From contig JAAZCF010000336.1 of the NCBI GenBank assembly GCA_012513425.1, forward strand, positions 1-6,050: 6,050 bases of DNA, given 5' to 3'. Below the pieces are notes generated by a model that saw only the letters and a program-made list of their open reading frames with translations, searched no databases and was not told the DNA's origin. Origin of the DNA: Bacteroidales bacterium. GTDB taxonomy: Bacteria; Bacteroidota; Bacteroidia; Bacteroidales; UBA932. Positions 5,562-6,050 of this stretch are shown one piece after another. Numbering within the stretch: the stretch's first letter is position 1; each line of letters begins with the position of its first letter. The position numbers and the translations under genes are program-made.

Positions 5562-6050
5562 GACTAGTTCGTAGTCTAGTATTTTTTGTTCCAAAGAGGC
5601 TCTGACAACTTTTACTTTTACTTTATCGCCTAACGTAAAGCTATTCTTGGTTGTTTTTCCAATTATCTTATAGGTATCTGCGTCAAAACTATAATAATCG
5701 TCACTCATTTCGCGAATTGACACCATTCCTTCAATTTTGGTAGGCTCAATTTCAACATACATTCCCCATTCAGTGAGTCCGCTGACACTACCTTCAAATA
5801 CCTGTCCCAGCTTGTCTTGCATAAACTCAACCATTTTATATTTGATGCTGGCCCTTTCAGCTTCGGTAGCAATTTGTTCCCTTTGAGAAGACCATTGACA
5901 GCATTGCTCATAATAGTCTTTGTCTTGATTTTTTTCTCCTGAGGTGTACAATGCCAATAGACGATGTACCATCATATCCGGATAACGGCGGATAGGTGAT
6001 GTAAAGTGAGTGTAGAAAGGAAAAGCCAAACCATAGTGACCAATATTTTC
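5529..6050 (-). CDS. rnr: Ribonuclease R, C-terminal fragment (end of RNB domain plus S1 domain)
   Basis: The last 173 residues of a protein that enters from the right edge. The fragment opens with ENIGHYGLAFPFYTHFTSPI and continues RRYPDMMVHRLL; H-F-T-S-P-I-R-R-Y-x-D is the hallmark near the end of the RNB catalytic domain of RNase II/R exonucleases. After a helical stretch (WSSQREQIATEAERASIKYK) an S1 RNA-binding domain occupies about residues 81-164 of the fragment (LGQVFEGSVSGLTEWGMYVE, GMVSIREM, GDKVKVKVV). RNase R degrades structured RNA 3' to 5' in the cytoplasm. The catalytic aspartates lie outside the window. An S1 domain after RNB fits RNase R or RNase II; the HYGLA spacing and S1 sequence favour RNase R. 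The protein ends shortly after S1 without the lysine-rich tail found in several homologues, and its last 33 bp are antisense to recO. Confidence 0.9.
   Translation of the reverse strand, partial: ENIGHYGLAFPFYTHFTSPIRRYPDMMVHRLLALYTSGEKNQDKDYYEQCCQWSSQREQIATEAERASIKYKMVEFMQDKLGQVFEGSVSGLTEWGMYVEIEPTKIEGMVSIREMSDDYYSFDADTYKIIGKTTKNSFTLGDKVKVKVVRASLEQKILDYELVSKIELVENVQ
5561..5587 (+). terminator. Candidate intrinsic terminator of rdgB-recO inside the opposing RNase R coding region
   Basis: AGACTA (5561-5566) pairs with TAGTCT (5572-5577) across a five-base GTTCG loop, followed by AGTA and six T residues (5582-5587). It begins at the last base of the recO stop codon. The stem is short and has only two G-C pairs, so it may be weak. 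The same bases encode the C-terminal part of RNase R on the other strand. Confidence 0.4.

Overview
The window is AT-rich and reads as a dense, ordinary-looking chromosomal segment from a member of the Bacteroidetes, most likely Bacteroidales. The evidence is the protein signatures (a B12-type ribonucleotide reductase N-terminus, a Bacteroidetes-style S41 protease with an Ala-Gln signal-peptide end, a short RecO), the absence of Shine-Dalgarno sequences ahead of starts, and TAnnTTTG-type promoter elements. No RNA gene, CRISPR array, insertion sequence or phage element was seen. Genus-level assignment is not possible from sequence reading alone.

Layout. Positions 1-261 (minus strand) hold the first 87 codons of an adenosylcobalamin-dependent ribonucleotide reductase that runs off the left edge. 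A 127-bp spacer (262-388) follows. From 4250 down to 389 on the minus strand lies a tightly packed three-gene unit: a secreted S41/C-terminal-processing protease, aroB (3-dehydroquinate synthase), and an aroD-type gene (type I 3-dehydroquinate dehydratase). The genes overlap by 13 bp and by 1 bp, so they are almost certainly co-transcribed and translationally coupled. A 70-bp divergent promoter region (4251-4320) separates this unit from a plus-strand pair, rdgB (non-canonical purine NTP pyrophosphatase) and recO (recombination mediator), which overlap by 25 bp. recO runs tail-to-tail into the 3' end of a minus-strand RNase R gene that leaves the right edge; the two coding regions overlap by 33 bp.

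How the genes work together. AroB and AroD catalyse consecutive steps (DAHP to 3-dehydroquinate to 3-dehydroshikimate) of the shikimate pathway to aromatic amino acids. RdgB and RecO are both genome-maintenance proteins: RdgB removes deaminated purine nucleotides before incorporation, and RecO loads RecA at gaps. The S41 protease acts in the cell envelope and has no evident metabolic link to aroB/aroD.

Most notable point. The aroD product is 417 residues, about 190 longer than a type I dehydroquinate dehydratase. The extra C-terminal half (about residues 231-417) can be aligned by eye along its length with the C-terminal globular domain of EPSP synthase (AroA), but the residues that make EPSP synthase catalytic are replaced. 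It therefore looks like a dehydratase fused to a single, degenerate EPSP-synthase half, an arrangement I do not recognise as a described enzyme architecture. The rest of the window is conventional.
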